Shown: positions 1-6,192 of the stretch, in pieces | How the letters are laid out: every line of letters starts with the position of its first letter | Numbering within the stretch: the stretch's first letter is position 1 | Assembly (NCBI GenBank): GCA_030841245.1 | Contig: JAVEDG010000147.1 | Location: 1 to 6,551 of the forward strand | Length of the DNA: 6,551 nucleotides | From: Actinomycetota bacterium | GTDB lineage: Bacteria > Actinomycetota > Actinomycetes > JACCUZ01 | Direction: 5' to 3' | Made by a program: the position numbers and the translations under genes | Notes under the pieces: model-generated | Databases searched by the model: none | Told to the model about the DNA's origin: nothing | Seen by the model: only the letters and a program-made list of their open reading frames with translations

Positions 1-1503
1 ATCCCGGTCGTCGGTAACGCACCTGCTGCCGGGTCAAGGGTCAGCGCCACGCTCGAGCAGGTCATAGCCCGGGGGCTGCCGCCACTCGTCTCCGCGGTGA
101 GCGAGCTGGACCCCAACTCGCTCCAGCAGCCCGACGGGCGGATCGACCTGGATCGGATCCGGGCCGCAAGAGCGCCTGCGGCCCGAGCGAACCGGGTGAT
201 GGCCTCCGCCCGGGACGAGCTCGCGATCCTGCCGACGTCCCACATTGCCGGCCTGGACGCTCGACTCAGCGCTGTCCGGACCGAGCTCGGGCATCTGGCG
301 GACGGAACAGACGCCCTGGCACGGGCCACCCAGGCACTCCCCCCGATGCTGGGACAGGACGGCCGGCGCCGTTACCTCGTCGCGATGGAGAACCCCGCCG
401 AGTCCCGAGGTACTGGAGGTCTGCTCGGTGCGTTCGGGGTGGTCTCGGCCGACTCCGGCCGGCTCCGCCTGCTTCGGACCGGTCCGAACAGCGATCTCCA
501 GGACGAGAAGCGGTTGCCCGTCGACCTGGGGCCTGACTACCGGGCGCTGTGGGGCAGCGACCCGGCGATCTGGCGCAACTCGAACCTGAGCCCGCACCTC
601 CCCTACGCCAGCAGGATCTGGCTGGCCCTGTGGAAGCACCAGTTCCATGAACGGCTGGACGGAGTGATCACGATCGACCCCGTCGCGCTCGGTTACCTGC
701 TCGGGCCAGCTGGGAAACTGCGCGGCCCGGACGGGTCGACCGTGACCGGCCACAACGCGGCCCGGGTGATCATGCATGACTCGTACGAGCGGTACCCGTC
801 CCCCCGACAGAACAGGCAGCGGGACCAGTTCCTTCTGGCTGTAGGGAGGAAGGTCGCGGACCGGCTGCTCCACGGTGTCTCCAACCCTTCCGCCATGGGT
901 CAGGCTCTCGTCCGGGCGGTCGACGAGCGACGGTTGGGCGTCTACAGCGCGCATCCCGACGAGGAGCATGACCTCAGCGGCACCGCAATAGCGCAGCAGG
1001 TTCCGGTCACCAAGGGTCCGTACCTGTCCGTGGTGGTCAACAATGGAGGGGCCAACAAGCTGGACTACTACCTACGGCGTCGGGTCACCTACCGCTTGGA
1101 CCAGTGCACGCCGCTCGGTCGGAACAGTCACATCGGGATCTGGCTGACAAACGCCGCCCCGGCGATCGGCCTCCCCGAGTACGTCGTGGGAAAGCCGCTG
1201 CGTACGGACGCCGGGGTGCGGTTACCGCCCGGAAGCAACAGACTGCTGGTGTACGTCTACGCGACGCACGGCGCCCGGTTCAGCGGCGCCACCCTTGACA
1301 GCCGGCCCTTGACGGTCCAACAGGTGCAGGAGCGTGGCCACCCGGTGTACGTCTTCGCCGTCGATCTCCGTCCCGGCCAGACGGCCGAGGGGCGCCTCGA
1401 CCTGGTGGAGCCGGCGAGCACGAGGACACCACCCGTGGTGATCACCCAGCCCCTGGTCCGGAACCAGGAGACCACCCTTTCGGCCCAACCATGCACGTCG
1501 TGA
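1..1503 (+). CDS. DUF4012 domain-containing protein (5' end outside window)
   Basis: The reading frame is open from the first base, so the start lies upstream; 500 codons are visible before the TGA at 1501. A GTG at 97 could be read as a start, but the 32 codons before it (beginning IPVVGN) look like the segment that precedes the DUF4012 core, so I treat the gene as truncated by the window. Family hallmarks are the block YLVAMENPAESRGTGGLLG (about window codons 125-143), the segment DGVITIDPVALGYLLGPAG (about 220-238) and a later VVVNNGGANKLDYYLRR stretch (about 344-360). DUF4012 proteins are common in actinobacterial polysaccharide loci, usually with an N-terminal membrane anchor and an extracytoplasmic body; the anchor would be off the window. 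No enzymatic activity is established for the family that I can name. A role in surface polymer assembly or attachment is inferred only from the sugar transferase and glycosyltransferase genes nearby. The family call is firm, the function unknown. Confidence 0.88.
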   Translation: MPVVGNAPAAGSRVSATLEQVIARGLPPLVSAVSELDPNSLQQPDGRIDLDRIRAARAPAARANRVMASARDELAILPTSHIAGLDARLSAVRTELGHLADGTDALARATQALPPMLGQDGRRRYLVAMENPAESRGTGGLLGAFGVVSADSGRLRLLRTGPNSDLQDEKRLPVDLGPDYRALWGSDPAIWRNSNLSPHLPYASRIWLALWKHQFHERLDGVITIDPVALGYLLGPAGKLRGPDGSTVTGHNAARVIMHDSYERYPSPRQNRQRDQFLLAVGRKVADRLLHGVSNPSAMGQALVRAVDERRLGVYSAHPDEEHDLSGTAIAQQVPVTKGPYLSVVVNNGGANKLDYYLRRRVTYRLDQCTPLGRNSHIGIWLTNAAPAIGLPEYVVGKPLRTDAGVRLPPGSNRLLVYVYATHGARFSGATLDSRPLTVQQVQERGHPVYVFAVDLRPGQTAEGRLDLVEPASTRTPPVVITQPLVRNQETTLSAQPCTS

Positions 1504-1543
1504 TGACGCCTCACTACCGACTGTCCATGCGCAGATGGCCGAC

Positions 1544-1549
1544 AGGAGG
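1544..1549 (+). promoter_or_regulatory. Orphan Shine-Dalgarno AGGAGG
   Basis: AGGAGG is a full-strength ribosome binding site, yet no long gene starts behind it. Nine bases downstream is GTG AAC TGA (1559-1567), a two-codon frame. Seventeen bases downstream is ATG ATG (1567, 1570), which opens MMAATKNLR and stops at TAA 1594-1596. It could be the relic of a lost gene, a tiny leader peptide for the downstream sugar transferase gene, or chance. Confidence 0.35.
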
Positions 1550-1587
1550 CCAACCCGGGTGAACTGATGATGGCTGCGACGAAAAAC

Positions 1588-1617
1588 TTGCGTTAACGAA
1601 CGTTGGGTTGTTGTAAT
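1588..1617 (+). promoter_or_regulatory. Candidate sigma-70-type promoter for the sugar transferase gene
   Basis: A TTGCGT box (1588-1593) and a TGTAAT box (1612-1617, one mismatch to TATAAT) are separated by 18 bases. They lie in a noticeably AT-richer patch containing the palindrome CGTTAACG (1591-1598) and AACGTT (1599-1604), which might serve as an operator. Transcription would start near 1624, giving a leader of about 35 bases to the ATG at 1659 but only about 11 to the alternative TTG at 1635. The -35 match is weak, so this is a suggestion. Confidence 0.35.
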
Positions 1618-1658
1618 GCTGCAGGGAGAGGGAGTTGCAACGCCCGGGGGGGCAATCG

Positions 1659-3191
1659 ATGTTTGGGCATTTGACGCGTCGTCAGGCAGTGCGGGTCGCC
1701 GGTAGCGGCGCCGATTTCGGTGCGATCGAGATCGTCGAGCGGCTGGTATCGCTGCCTGATGCCGTCGTCCGCGAGAGCGCAGCTGCAGGACCGGAGCCTT
1801 GGACAGACCTGACCGACGACGGGCAGGCTGCCGCGAAGCGCGGCCCGTGGCATCGGGCTGGGCTGAGCAGGGTTGTGATCCCGCTACTGCTCGTGTGCGA
1901 TGTGCTGGCGGTCATCGGTGGCGGTGTGGTCAGCGGTGAGAACTGGGCCAGTACCGTCGCGCGCGCCTTCGTCGTGCTCGTCTCTTTCGCCGGGCTCGGA
2001 CTCTACCGGCCTCGGTTGAGCGTCTCCCTCCTGGAGGACCTGCCTCGCATTGCGCTCACGGCGCTGCTCGCTGCGTTCGTACCGTCCGCGCTCAACGAGT
2101 TCCTCTCGAGTGCGGTGCGGCTGCCCCACCCGTTCACCGAGACAGCCCTGCTGTTGAGCGTCCTGCTCGGCGGTCGCGCGATTGCCTACCCGTGCATCCG
2201 CCAAGCGCGCCGGGTCGGGCTGCTGCGCACCCGGGCGGTCGTACTCGGCGCCGGCGAGGTGGGCATCGCGCTTGCCCGCACGCTTGAAGAGCACAAGAGT
2301 TATGGCCTTGACCCCGTCGGCTTCATCGACTCTGTCCCGCTGCCGCGGTTCGCCGACGGCCTGCCGGTACCCATCATGGGGACGCCGCAGATGCTCAGTT
2401 CCATCATCCGCGAGTTCGACGTCGGGGAGGTCCTGGTCGCGTTCGGCGCTCACCGCGAGGTCGAGCTGGTGCAGGTGCTGCGAACGTGCGACCGGTTGCG
2501 CTGCGAGATCCACTTCATCCCACGTCTCTTCGAGCTGCACAACACCACACGTGACGTCGACCTCGTCCAGGGGATTCCGCTCATCCGGATCAGGCGTCCG
2601 TCGCACCGGACCTTCGCGTGGCGCTTCAAGCGCCTTATCGACATCGTGGTGGCAGGGATCGGGCTCGTGCTTCTGTCTTGGCTGCTCGGGGCTGTGGCTC
2701 TGGCACTCCGCGTGGTCGACGGTCCCGGCGTGCTTTTCCGGCAGCAACGGGTGGGGCTGGACGGACGTGAGTTCGAGATGATCAAGTTCCGAACTCTCCG
2801 CCCGGTCGACGAGGCAGAGTCCGAGACTATGTGGTCGGTGAAGAACGACGAACGTGTCAGCAAGCTGGGACGGTCGTTGCGCCGTTCGTCGCTCGACGAA
2901 CTCCCCCAGCTGTGGAACATCCTGGTCGGCGACATGAGCCTCGTCGGTCCGCGTCCCGAACGGCCCCACTTCGTGAATCAGTTCGTCACCGGGGTCCCCC
3001 GGTACGCCGAACGGCACCGGGTGCCTGCTGGGCTCACCGGATGGGCTCAGGTCAATAACCTGCGCGGCGACACCTCCATCCAGCAGCGCACGCTGTACGA
3101 CAACTACTACGTCGAGAACTGGTCGAACTGGATCGATGTCAAGATCCTGCTTCGGACCGTCGGACAGGTCGTCCGCGGCCGTGGCGCGTGA
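1659..3191 (+). CDS. Polyprenyl-phosphate sugar-1-phosphate transferase (WbaP/CpsE/ExoY-type EPS initiating enzyme)
   Basis: This 510-residue protein should transfer a sugar-1-phosphate from a nucleotide sugar to undecaprenyl phosphate, the first step of EPS or capsule repeat-unit synthesis at the inner membrane face. After a polar N-terminus come four hydrophobic segments (about 71-90, 98-115, 128-150, 161-177), a Rossmann-like CoA_binding_3 domain opening with VLGAGEVG (195-202), then the bacterial sugar transferase domain. That domain has the membrane-inserted helix (325-350), RVGLDG (364-369), MIKFRTL (374-380), DELPQLWNIL (413-422) with the Asp-Glu pair D413/E414 that is catalytic in this family, SLVGPRPE (427-434) and AGLTGWAQV (457-465). 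Length and order match full-size PHPT enzymes. I chose the ATG at 1659 behind a run of seven G (1646-1652); an in-frame TTG at 1635 with AGGGAG six bases upstream would add eight residues. The sugar used (glucose, galactose or other) cannot be read from sequence. It is convergent with the beta-helix gene. Confidence 0.93.
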   Translation: MFGHLTRRQAVRVAGSGADFGAIEIVERLVSLPDAVVRESAAAGPEPWTDLTDDGQAAAKRGPWHRAGLSRVVIPLLLVCDVLAVIGGGVVSGENWASTVARAFVVLVSFAGLGLYRPRLSVSLLEDLPRIALTALLAAFVPSALNEFLSSAVRLPHPFTETALLLSVLLGGRAIAYPCIRQARRVGLLRTRAVVLGAGEVGIALARTLEEHKSYGLDPVGFIDSVPLPRFADGLPVPIMGTPQMLSSIIREFDVGEVLVAFGAHREVELVQVLRTCDRLRCEIHFIPRLFELHNTTRDVDLVQGIPLIRIRRPSHRTFAWRFKRLIDIVVAGIGLVLLSWLLGAVALALRVVDGPGVLFRQQRVGLDGREFEMIKFRTLRPVDEAESETMWSVKNDERVSKLGRSLRRSSLDELPQLWNILVGDMSLVGPRPERPHFVNQFVTGVPRYAERHRVPAGLTGWAQVNNLRGDTSIQQRTLYDNYYVENWSNWIDVKILLRTVGQVVRGRGA

Positions 3192-3270
3192 CCTGATCGC
3201 ACTGAAGAGCCGACGGCCTCCGGTCGTCTTCGCGACGACCGGAGGCCGGTTTCGACCGAGTGCGATCAGG
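3192..3270. repeat. Nested inverted repeat filling the convergent 3' gap
   Basis: Outer arms CCTGATCGCACT (3192-3203) and AGTGCGATCAGG (3259-3270) are perfect 12-base reverse complements. Inside them sits the 15-base perfect hairpin at 3214-3248, separated from the outer arms by unpaired 10-base segments of equal length on each side (3204-3213, 3249-3258). The left outer arm begins immediately after the sugar transferase stop codon, and the right outer arm contains the stop codon of the convergent beta-helix gene (3266-3268). Confidence 0.9.
3214..3248. terminator. Strong hairpin, probable bidirectional terminator
   Basis: Arms CGGCCTCCGGTCGTC (3214-3228) and GACGACCGGAGGCCG (3234-3248) pair perfectly over 15 bases around the five-base loop TTCGC. 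It lies 22 bases after the plus-strand stop and about 18 bases after the minus-strand stop, between convergent genes. There is only a short GTTT on the plus side and no real T tract on the minus side, which is common for actinobacterial terminators. Confidence 0.8.
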
Positions 3271-4759
3271 GAATGAGCGCCCCCGTCTTGTAGTCCCGGT
3301 TGCCCGACCACACATCGATGTTGGTCCGGCCGGAGACGATGTTCCGACCCGCGACGTTCTCGTCCTGGGCGAACAGGTTGTTCGTGACCTGCACGTAACC
3401 GTTCTGGATGTTGAGGTACGTGTACGCGTCGCCGCGGAACAGGTTGCCGTCGACCACCATGTTGGGGTTGGGCGTGTTGACGCTCTGGACCATGATGCCG
3501 GCGTTGGTCAGCCCGTGGTCGGCGGAGGCGACGCGGCTCATGTCACCGACCGAGCTCAGCGGTCCACCCTTGTCGGTCCAGCGTGGGCCGGACGCCCGCG
3601 TTGCAGTGTCGTGCGCCGAGTAGTTGTTCATCGACCACAAGTAGAAGGTGTTGTGGCGAATCTCGATGGTCAGGTTCGACGAGTTCACCTGGAAACCGTC
3701 GTTGTGGGTGTTCCCACCGGGCTGGTTCGGGTCCTGGGCGTAGTTGAGGTCGTGGATGAAGCTGTCCTGGAGCACCATATGGCCCTGGGCCGGCGTCGAC
3801 ATGACACCGTCGACGATACCGAAAATGTCCGACCGGTAGACCTGAACAGTTCCTCGGGTTCCGGCGGTTCCGCTGACGTCGCCAGGACTGCCCTTGCCGA
3901 GGTCGCAGTAGATGACGCGGACCGGGCTGCTCACCTCGTTGTAGATGCGACCCTCGACCCAGGAGCGCTTCACGACGACGTTGGTGTTCTTGACGATCAG
4001 GTTTCCGGTCACATGCATCAGGTCGACGACCTGGCCGTCCTTCGTGGTCGTGAAGTCGCCGTTCACCGTGCTGAGGGCGGCCCGGTCCTCGGAGCGCCAC
4101 AGCCCCGTGTTGTTGGACCAGGGCAGGCTCGGCAGCAACGGCGGCACACTGATGGATGCGGGGTCCCAGCCCCACCAGTCGTTGCTGCTCGTCGTGGGTG
4201 TGCTGGTCGCCGTCGGCGTGCTGGTCGCCGTCGGCGTGCTCGTCGCAGTGCTGGTCGCGGTCGGCGTGCTCGTCGCAGTGCTGGTCGCGGTCGGCGTGCT
4301 GGTCGCAGTGCTGGTCGCGGTGGGCGTAGGCGACACGACTCCGACGTTGAACAGCACCGAGGTGCGAACCTGCGAACCGTCCTTGAGGGTGGCGATGGCC
4401 TGCAGTGTGTGGACCCCGTTGCTCACCGAGGAGAGGTGCCACGGCTTGGCCAGGCTGTGGGACGACCCGATCAGGTCGTAGGGAGCGCTGAAGTCGGTCC
4501 GCTCCAGCGCGGTGCTCGGCTTGTCGAGCCAGAAGGCCACCTTCTTCGCGCTCGAGACACTGGCGAACACATAGACGTCACCCGACAGGCTGGAGCCGGA
4601 GAGAGCGAAAGCGTTGGTCCGGTCGCTCGAATCGCTGACGAAGAGCTGGACCGAGGCGGTGGTTCCGTGGGCTGCGGTGAGTAGCGGGAACGAGAGCGTC
4701 ATCATGACCGCCACGGCGGCTGTCACTGCTGGCCGAATGGCTCGAGGGGGGGTCGGCAT
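3266..4759 (-). CDS. Secreted Ig-like / Thr-Pro-Ser linker / right-handed beta-helix protein
   Basis: Predicted 497-residue exported protein. A short basic start (MPTPPRAIRP) and hydrophobic stretch (about 10-30, ending LLTAAHG) form a Sec-type signal peptide. Residues about 33-138 look like an Ig-like beta-sandwich (VAFWLDKP, SNGVHTLQAIATLKDGS). A Thr/Pro/Ser linker of TPTATS and TPTATSTATS units covers about 144-191, followed by a Trp-rich NDWWGWD. From about 225 to the end there are repeated short strands and Asn-rich turns (ITVKNTNVVVK-like, HNTFYLWSMNN, VDGNLFRGD, VTNNLFAQ), typical of a right-handed parallel beta-helix; H352-N353-D354-G355 (NTHNDGFQV) resembles a motif often seen in carbohydrate-active beta-helices. 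It may bind, cleave or trim the polymer made by this locus, but I cannot assign catalytic residues with certainty. Start choice: ATG 4759; a GTG at 4774 would add five residues, and neither has a good ribosome binding site. Only one Cys (285) is present. Confidence 0.85.
   Translation of the reverse strand: MPTPPRAIRPAVTAAVAVMMTLSFPLLTAAHGTTASVQLFVSDSSDRTNAFALSGSSLSGDVYVFASVSSAKKVAFWLDKPSTALERTDFSAPYDLIGSSHSLAKPWHLSSVSNGVHTLQAIATLKDGSQVRTSVLFNVGVVSPTPTATSTATSTPTATSTATSTPTATSTATSTPTATSTPTATSTPTTSSNDWWGWDPASISVPPLLPSLPWSNNTGLWRSEDRAALSTVNGDFTTTKDGQVVDLMHVTGNLIVKNTNVVVKRSWVEGRIYNEVSSPVRVIYCDLGKGSPGDVSGTAGTRGTVQVYRSDIFGIVDGVMSTPAQGHMVLQDSFIHDLNYAQDPNQPGGNTHNDGFQVNSSNLTIEIRHNTFYLWSMNNYSAHDTATRASGPRWTDKGGPLSSVGDMSRVASADHGLTNAGIMVQSVNTPNPNMVVDGNLFRGDAYTYLNIQNGYVQVTNNLFAQDENVAGRNIVSGRTNIDVWSGNRDYKTGALIP
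4201..4320 (-). repeat. In-frame tandem repeats coding the Thr/Pro/Ser linker
   Basis: Three 30-base units lie at 4231-4260, 4261-4290 and 4291-4320; the first two are identical and the third differs by one base (4301). Two identical 18-base units (4201-4218, 4219-4236) adjoin them. On the minus strand they code TPTATSTATS (10 residues) and TPTATS (6 residues). Both unit lengths are multiples of three, so copy-number change would keep the frame. Such linkers are frequent O-glycosylation targets in secreted actinobacterial proteins; that is inference here. Confidence 0.92.
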
Positions 4760-5057
4760 GAGGGGTCCGATCACTGGGGCATCTGGGTGGGCACGATTTG
4801 GGTATCGGGGCCAAAGCCGTGCCTCATTGAGATGGCCGAGTCGAGTTCACCCATTTGGCGGATGCGGCGGAGGTTCTTGCTAGTGCAAGGGCGTCCAGTA
4901 CCCATGACCGGGCACCATGCGGCCACTGTCGGAAGTCCTGCCGAGCGGGTACCAAGGTCCCGCCGCTGGTCGGGAACTCCGTCGGTCTGCGCGTCTCGTG
5001 CCCGTTACGCAGCGCTTTCGCCGGTCGCAGCCTGGGAGATCGGTCGCGAGGAGCGCT
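4760..5057. other. Intergenic region, no convincing gene
   Basis: These 298 bases lie between the stop of the family 2 glycosyltransferase gene and the start of the beta-helix gene, both on the minus strand. They must hold any promoter for the beta-helix gene unless it is read through from upstream. I see two small hairpins: GCGGG/CCCGC at 4945-4963, extended by an AC/GT pair with one bulged base, which might end the glycosyltransferase transcript; and CTTGC/GCAAG at 4876-4889 with a four-base loop. A minus-strand GATACC at 4801-4806 is -10-like but lacks a matching -35. No known riboswitch pattern was recognised. Confidence 0.5.
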
Positions 5058-5978
5058 TCAGCGCCCGTGCACCACGGAGTACTCCTGGTAGATCCGACCG
5101 GTAAGTCCGGACATCAGCCCGCCGGCGAAGGCGAGCCGCTGAGCGCCCCGGATCAGTGCCACCCGCCCCTGGACAGGCGTGGCCAGCAGAGCCAGCGTCC
5201 CGTTGGCCGCGTGCCATCCGGCAGCGAGCACTCGTTTCGCCCTTCGGCCCCACGAGTCCTCAAGGTCGCGGAGGCAGAGACTGAGGGTGTTGCCGCGTCG
5301 ATACTCGCGCTTGATGAGCCATGTGCTGTTCACCCGGCTCACGGGCACCGTCTCCTGGACCACCGCGTCGTCTGCCCAGACGATCACATGACCGGACAGC
5401 CTGACGCGCTGGAAGAAATGCGTGTCGTCACCGCCGTTGTTCCGGAACGCCTCTGAGAACGGTTGGGTCACCCCGACAAGCAGCTTCCCGGCGACGAGGG
5501 CGTTGCTTGTGCGCGCGAACTGGATCCGGTGGCCGGTCGGAAAGCGGCGTCGCTCGAAGAAACCGCCCTTGTCGGCCCACCGGGGAGGGGCCTGCTCGAA
5601 CATGGGCAGCACGGTGCCGGTGACAACGTCGGCAGAGTGTTGGGCGGCCACCCGCAGCAGCTCCGCGAGCCACCCAGGGTCCACCACCTCGTCGTCGTCG
5701 ACGAAGGCGATCCAGTCGACCTCGCCTGCCTCCTCGACCGCGCGGTTGCGGGCGAACGGGATGCCGCGCACGGGTTGGATCGCGTAGTGGACCGGGACCG
5801 GCTTGGTTGCGGCAAGCGCATCCACGACGGCCCGAGCGGAGCCGTCGGCGTCGTTGTCCACGACAACGACCTTCACCGCGACGCCGTCCGGCACAGTCAT
5901 CTCGCCCAGGCTGGCCAGGAGCGCCGCCAGCCCGAGAGGCCGGTACAGCGTCGCCACACACACAGCGACCGTCGTCAA
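5058..5978 (-). CDS. Family 2 glycosyltransferase, ExoM-like
   Basis: Predicted 306-residue GT-A fold enzyme that adds one sugar from a nucleotide sugar to the growing lipid-linked repeat unit in the cytoplasm. The N-terminus goes straight into the first Rossmann strand (VAVCVATLYRP). Then come VVVVDNDADGSA (about 37-48), RGIPFARNRAV (71-81), the metal-binding FVDDDE (D94-D96), PPRWADKGGFF (131-141), the acceptor-side NGGDDTHFF (181-189) and WLIKREYRRGN (220-230). The spacing and the WAD-AVVQE-VPVSR stretch recall ExoM of succinoglycan synthesis. The usual Glu-Asp of the GGED motif is Asp-Asp (184-185), a conservative change. I chose the TTG at 5978 because it starts directly before the fold and has AAGGG seven bases upstream; the frame stays open to 6281, but that extension is Arg/Gly/Ser-rich and unlike the family. 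A hydrophobic, amphipathic C-terminus (about 255-292) may associate with the membrane. Donor and acceptor are unknown. Confidence 0.9.
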   Translation of the reverse strand: MTTVAVCVATLYRPLGLAALLASLGEMTVPDGVAVKVVVVDNDADGSARAVVDALAATKPVPVHYAIQPVRGIPFARNRAVEEAGEVDWIAFVDDDEVVDPGWLAELLRVAAQHSADVVTGTVLPMFEQAPPRWADKGGFFERRRFPTGHRIQFARTSNALVAGKLLVGVTQPFSEAFRNNGGDDTHFFQRVRLSGHVIVWADDAVVQETVPVSRVNSTWLIKREYRRGNTLSLCLRDLEDSWGRRAKRVLAAGWHAANGTLALLATPVQGRVALIRGAQRLAFAGGLMSGLTGRIYQEYSVVHGR

Positions 5979-6192
5979 AGCCCCACCCTTGCCGTCACGC
6001 CCGCCCTCCGTTCGCACGCGGCGGAACCGAAACAGTGAAGATCTGAGCGTATGACCCGGGAAGGGACGGCGCTGCCGGATGGCCATTCCGGTGTCGGCCG
6101 ATTCCCCCGAGGCCGGCGTCTGCCCCTGGCCGCCGGGCGCGCGAACCGAACATGCGATCATGTCAGCCAACCGGCCCCGACGGAGAGACGAC
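5979..6192. other. Divergent intergenic region between two glycosyltransferase genes
   Basis: These 214 bases separate divergent genes starting at 5978 (minus) and about 6193 (plus), so promoters for both should be here. The only AT-richer patch is about 6031-6055, containing TATGAC (6050-6055) as a possible plus-strand -10 and, on the other strand, GTCATACG. Neither has a clear -35 partner. GGAAC at 6023-6027 resembles an ECF sigma -35, but no fitting -10 lies at the right distance. The plus-strand glycosyltransferase frame is open from a TGA at 6052, so an upstream start (ATG 6079 or 6160) would take up part of this region. Confidence 0.45.
6182..6187 (+). promoter_or_regulatory. Ribosome binding site GGAGAG deciding the TTG start at 6193
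   Basis: GGAGAG ends five bases before TTG 6193. The other in-frame starts, ATG 6160 and ATG 6079, have no site at normal distance (AAGGGA at 6061-6066 is 12 bases from 6079). This favours the TTG. Confidence 0.55.

Noticed and set aside
1536..1552. TGGCC/GGCCA hairpin after the DUF4012 gene as a terminator
   Set aside because: Only five base pairs with a seven-base loop and no T tract, and it overlaps the AGGAGG site; too weak to call.
1884..3311. 475-codon open frame on the minus strand across the sugar transferase gene
   Set aside because: The predicted protein is rich in Arg, His, Asp and Gln with no domain pattern, and the opposite strand has an unmistakable enzyme. Long antisense frames are expected at this GC content.
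3945..4481. Plus-strand VLVAVGVLVAV repeat that resembles a membrane helix
   Set aside because: It is the reverse-strand reading of the TPTATS repeats in another frame, not a separate protein.
3260..4684. 474-codon open frame on the plus strand across the beta-helix gene
   Set aside because: It is low-complexity Val/Arg/Gly/Asp sequence mirroring the minus-strand codons, including a poly-Arg/Gly stretch opposite the repeats. The minus strand has a signal peptide and a coherent fold.
4771..4854. 27-codon minus-strand frame starting MGELDSAISM whose TGA overlaps the GTG at 4774
   Set aside because: The GTGA overlap looks like translational coupling, but there is no ribosome binding site, no family resemblance, and a frame this short is expected by chance.
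4775..5057. Possible c-di-GMP or c-di-AMP riboswitch in the leader of the beta-helix gene
   Set aside because: I looked for the conserved cores of these classes on the minus strand; only scattered short similarities (such as GGGTGAA) were present.
5463..6038. 191-codon plus-strand frame opposite the family 2 glycosyltransferase
   Set aside because: No recognisable motif; Arg/His/Asp-rich antisense shadow of a well-supported gene.
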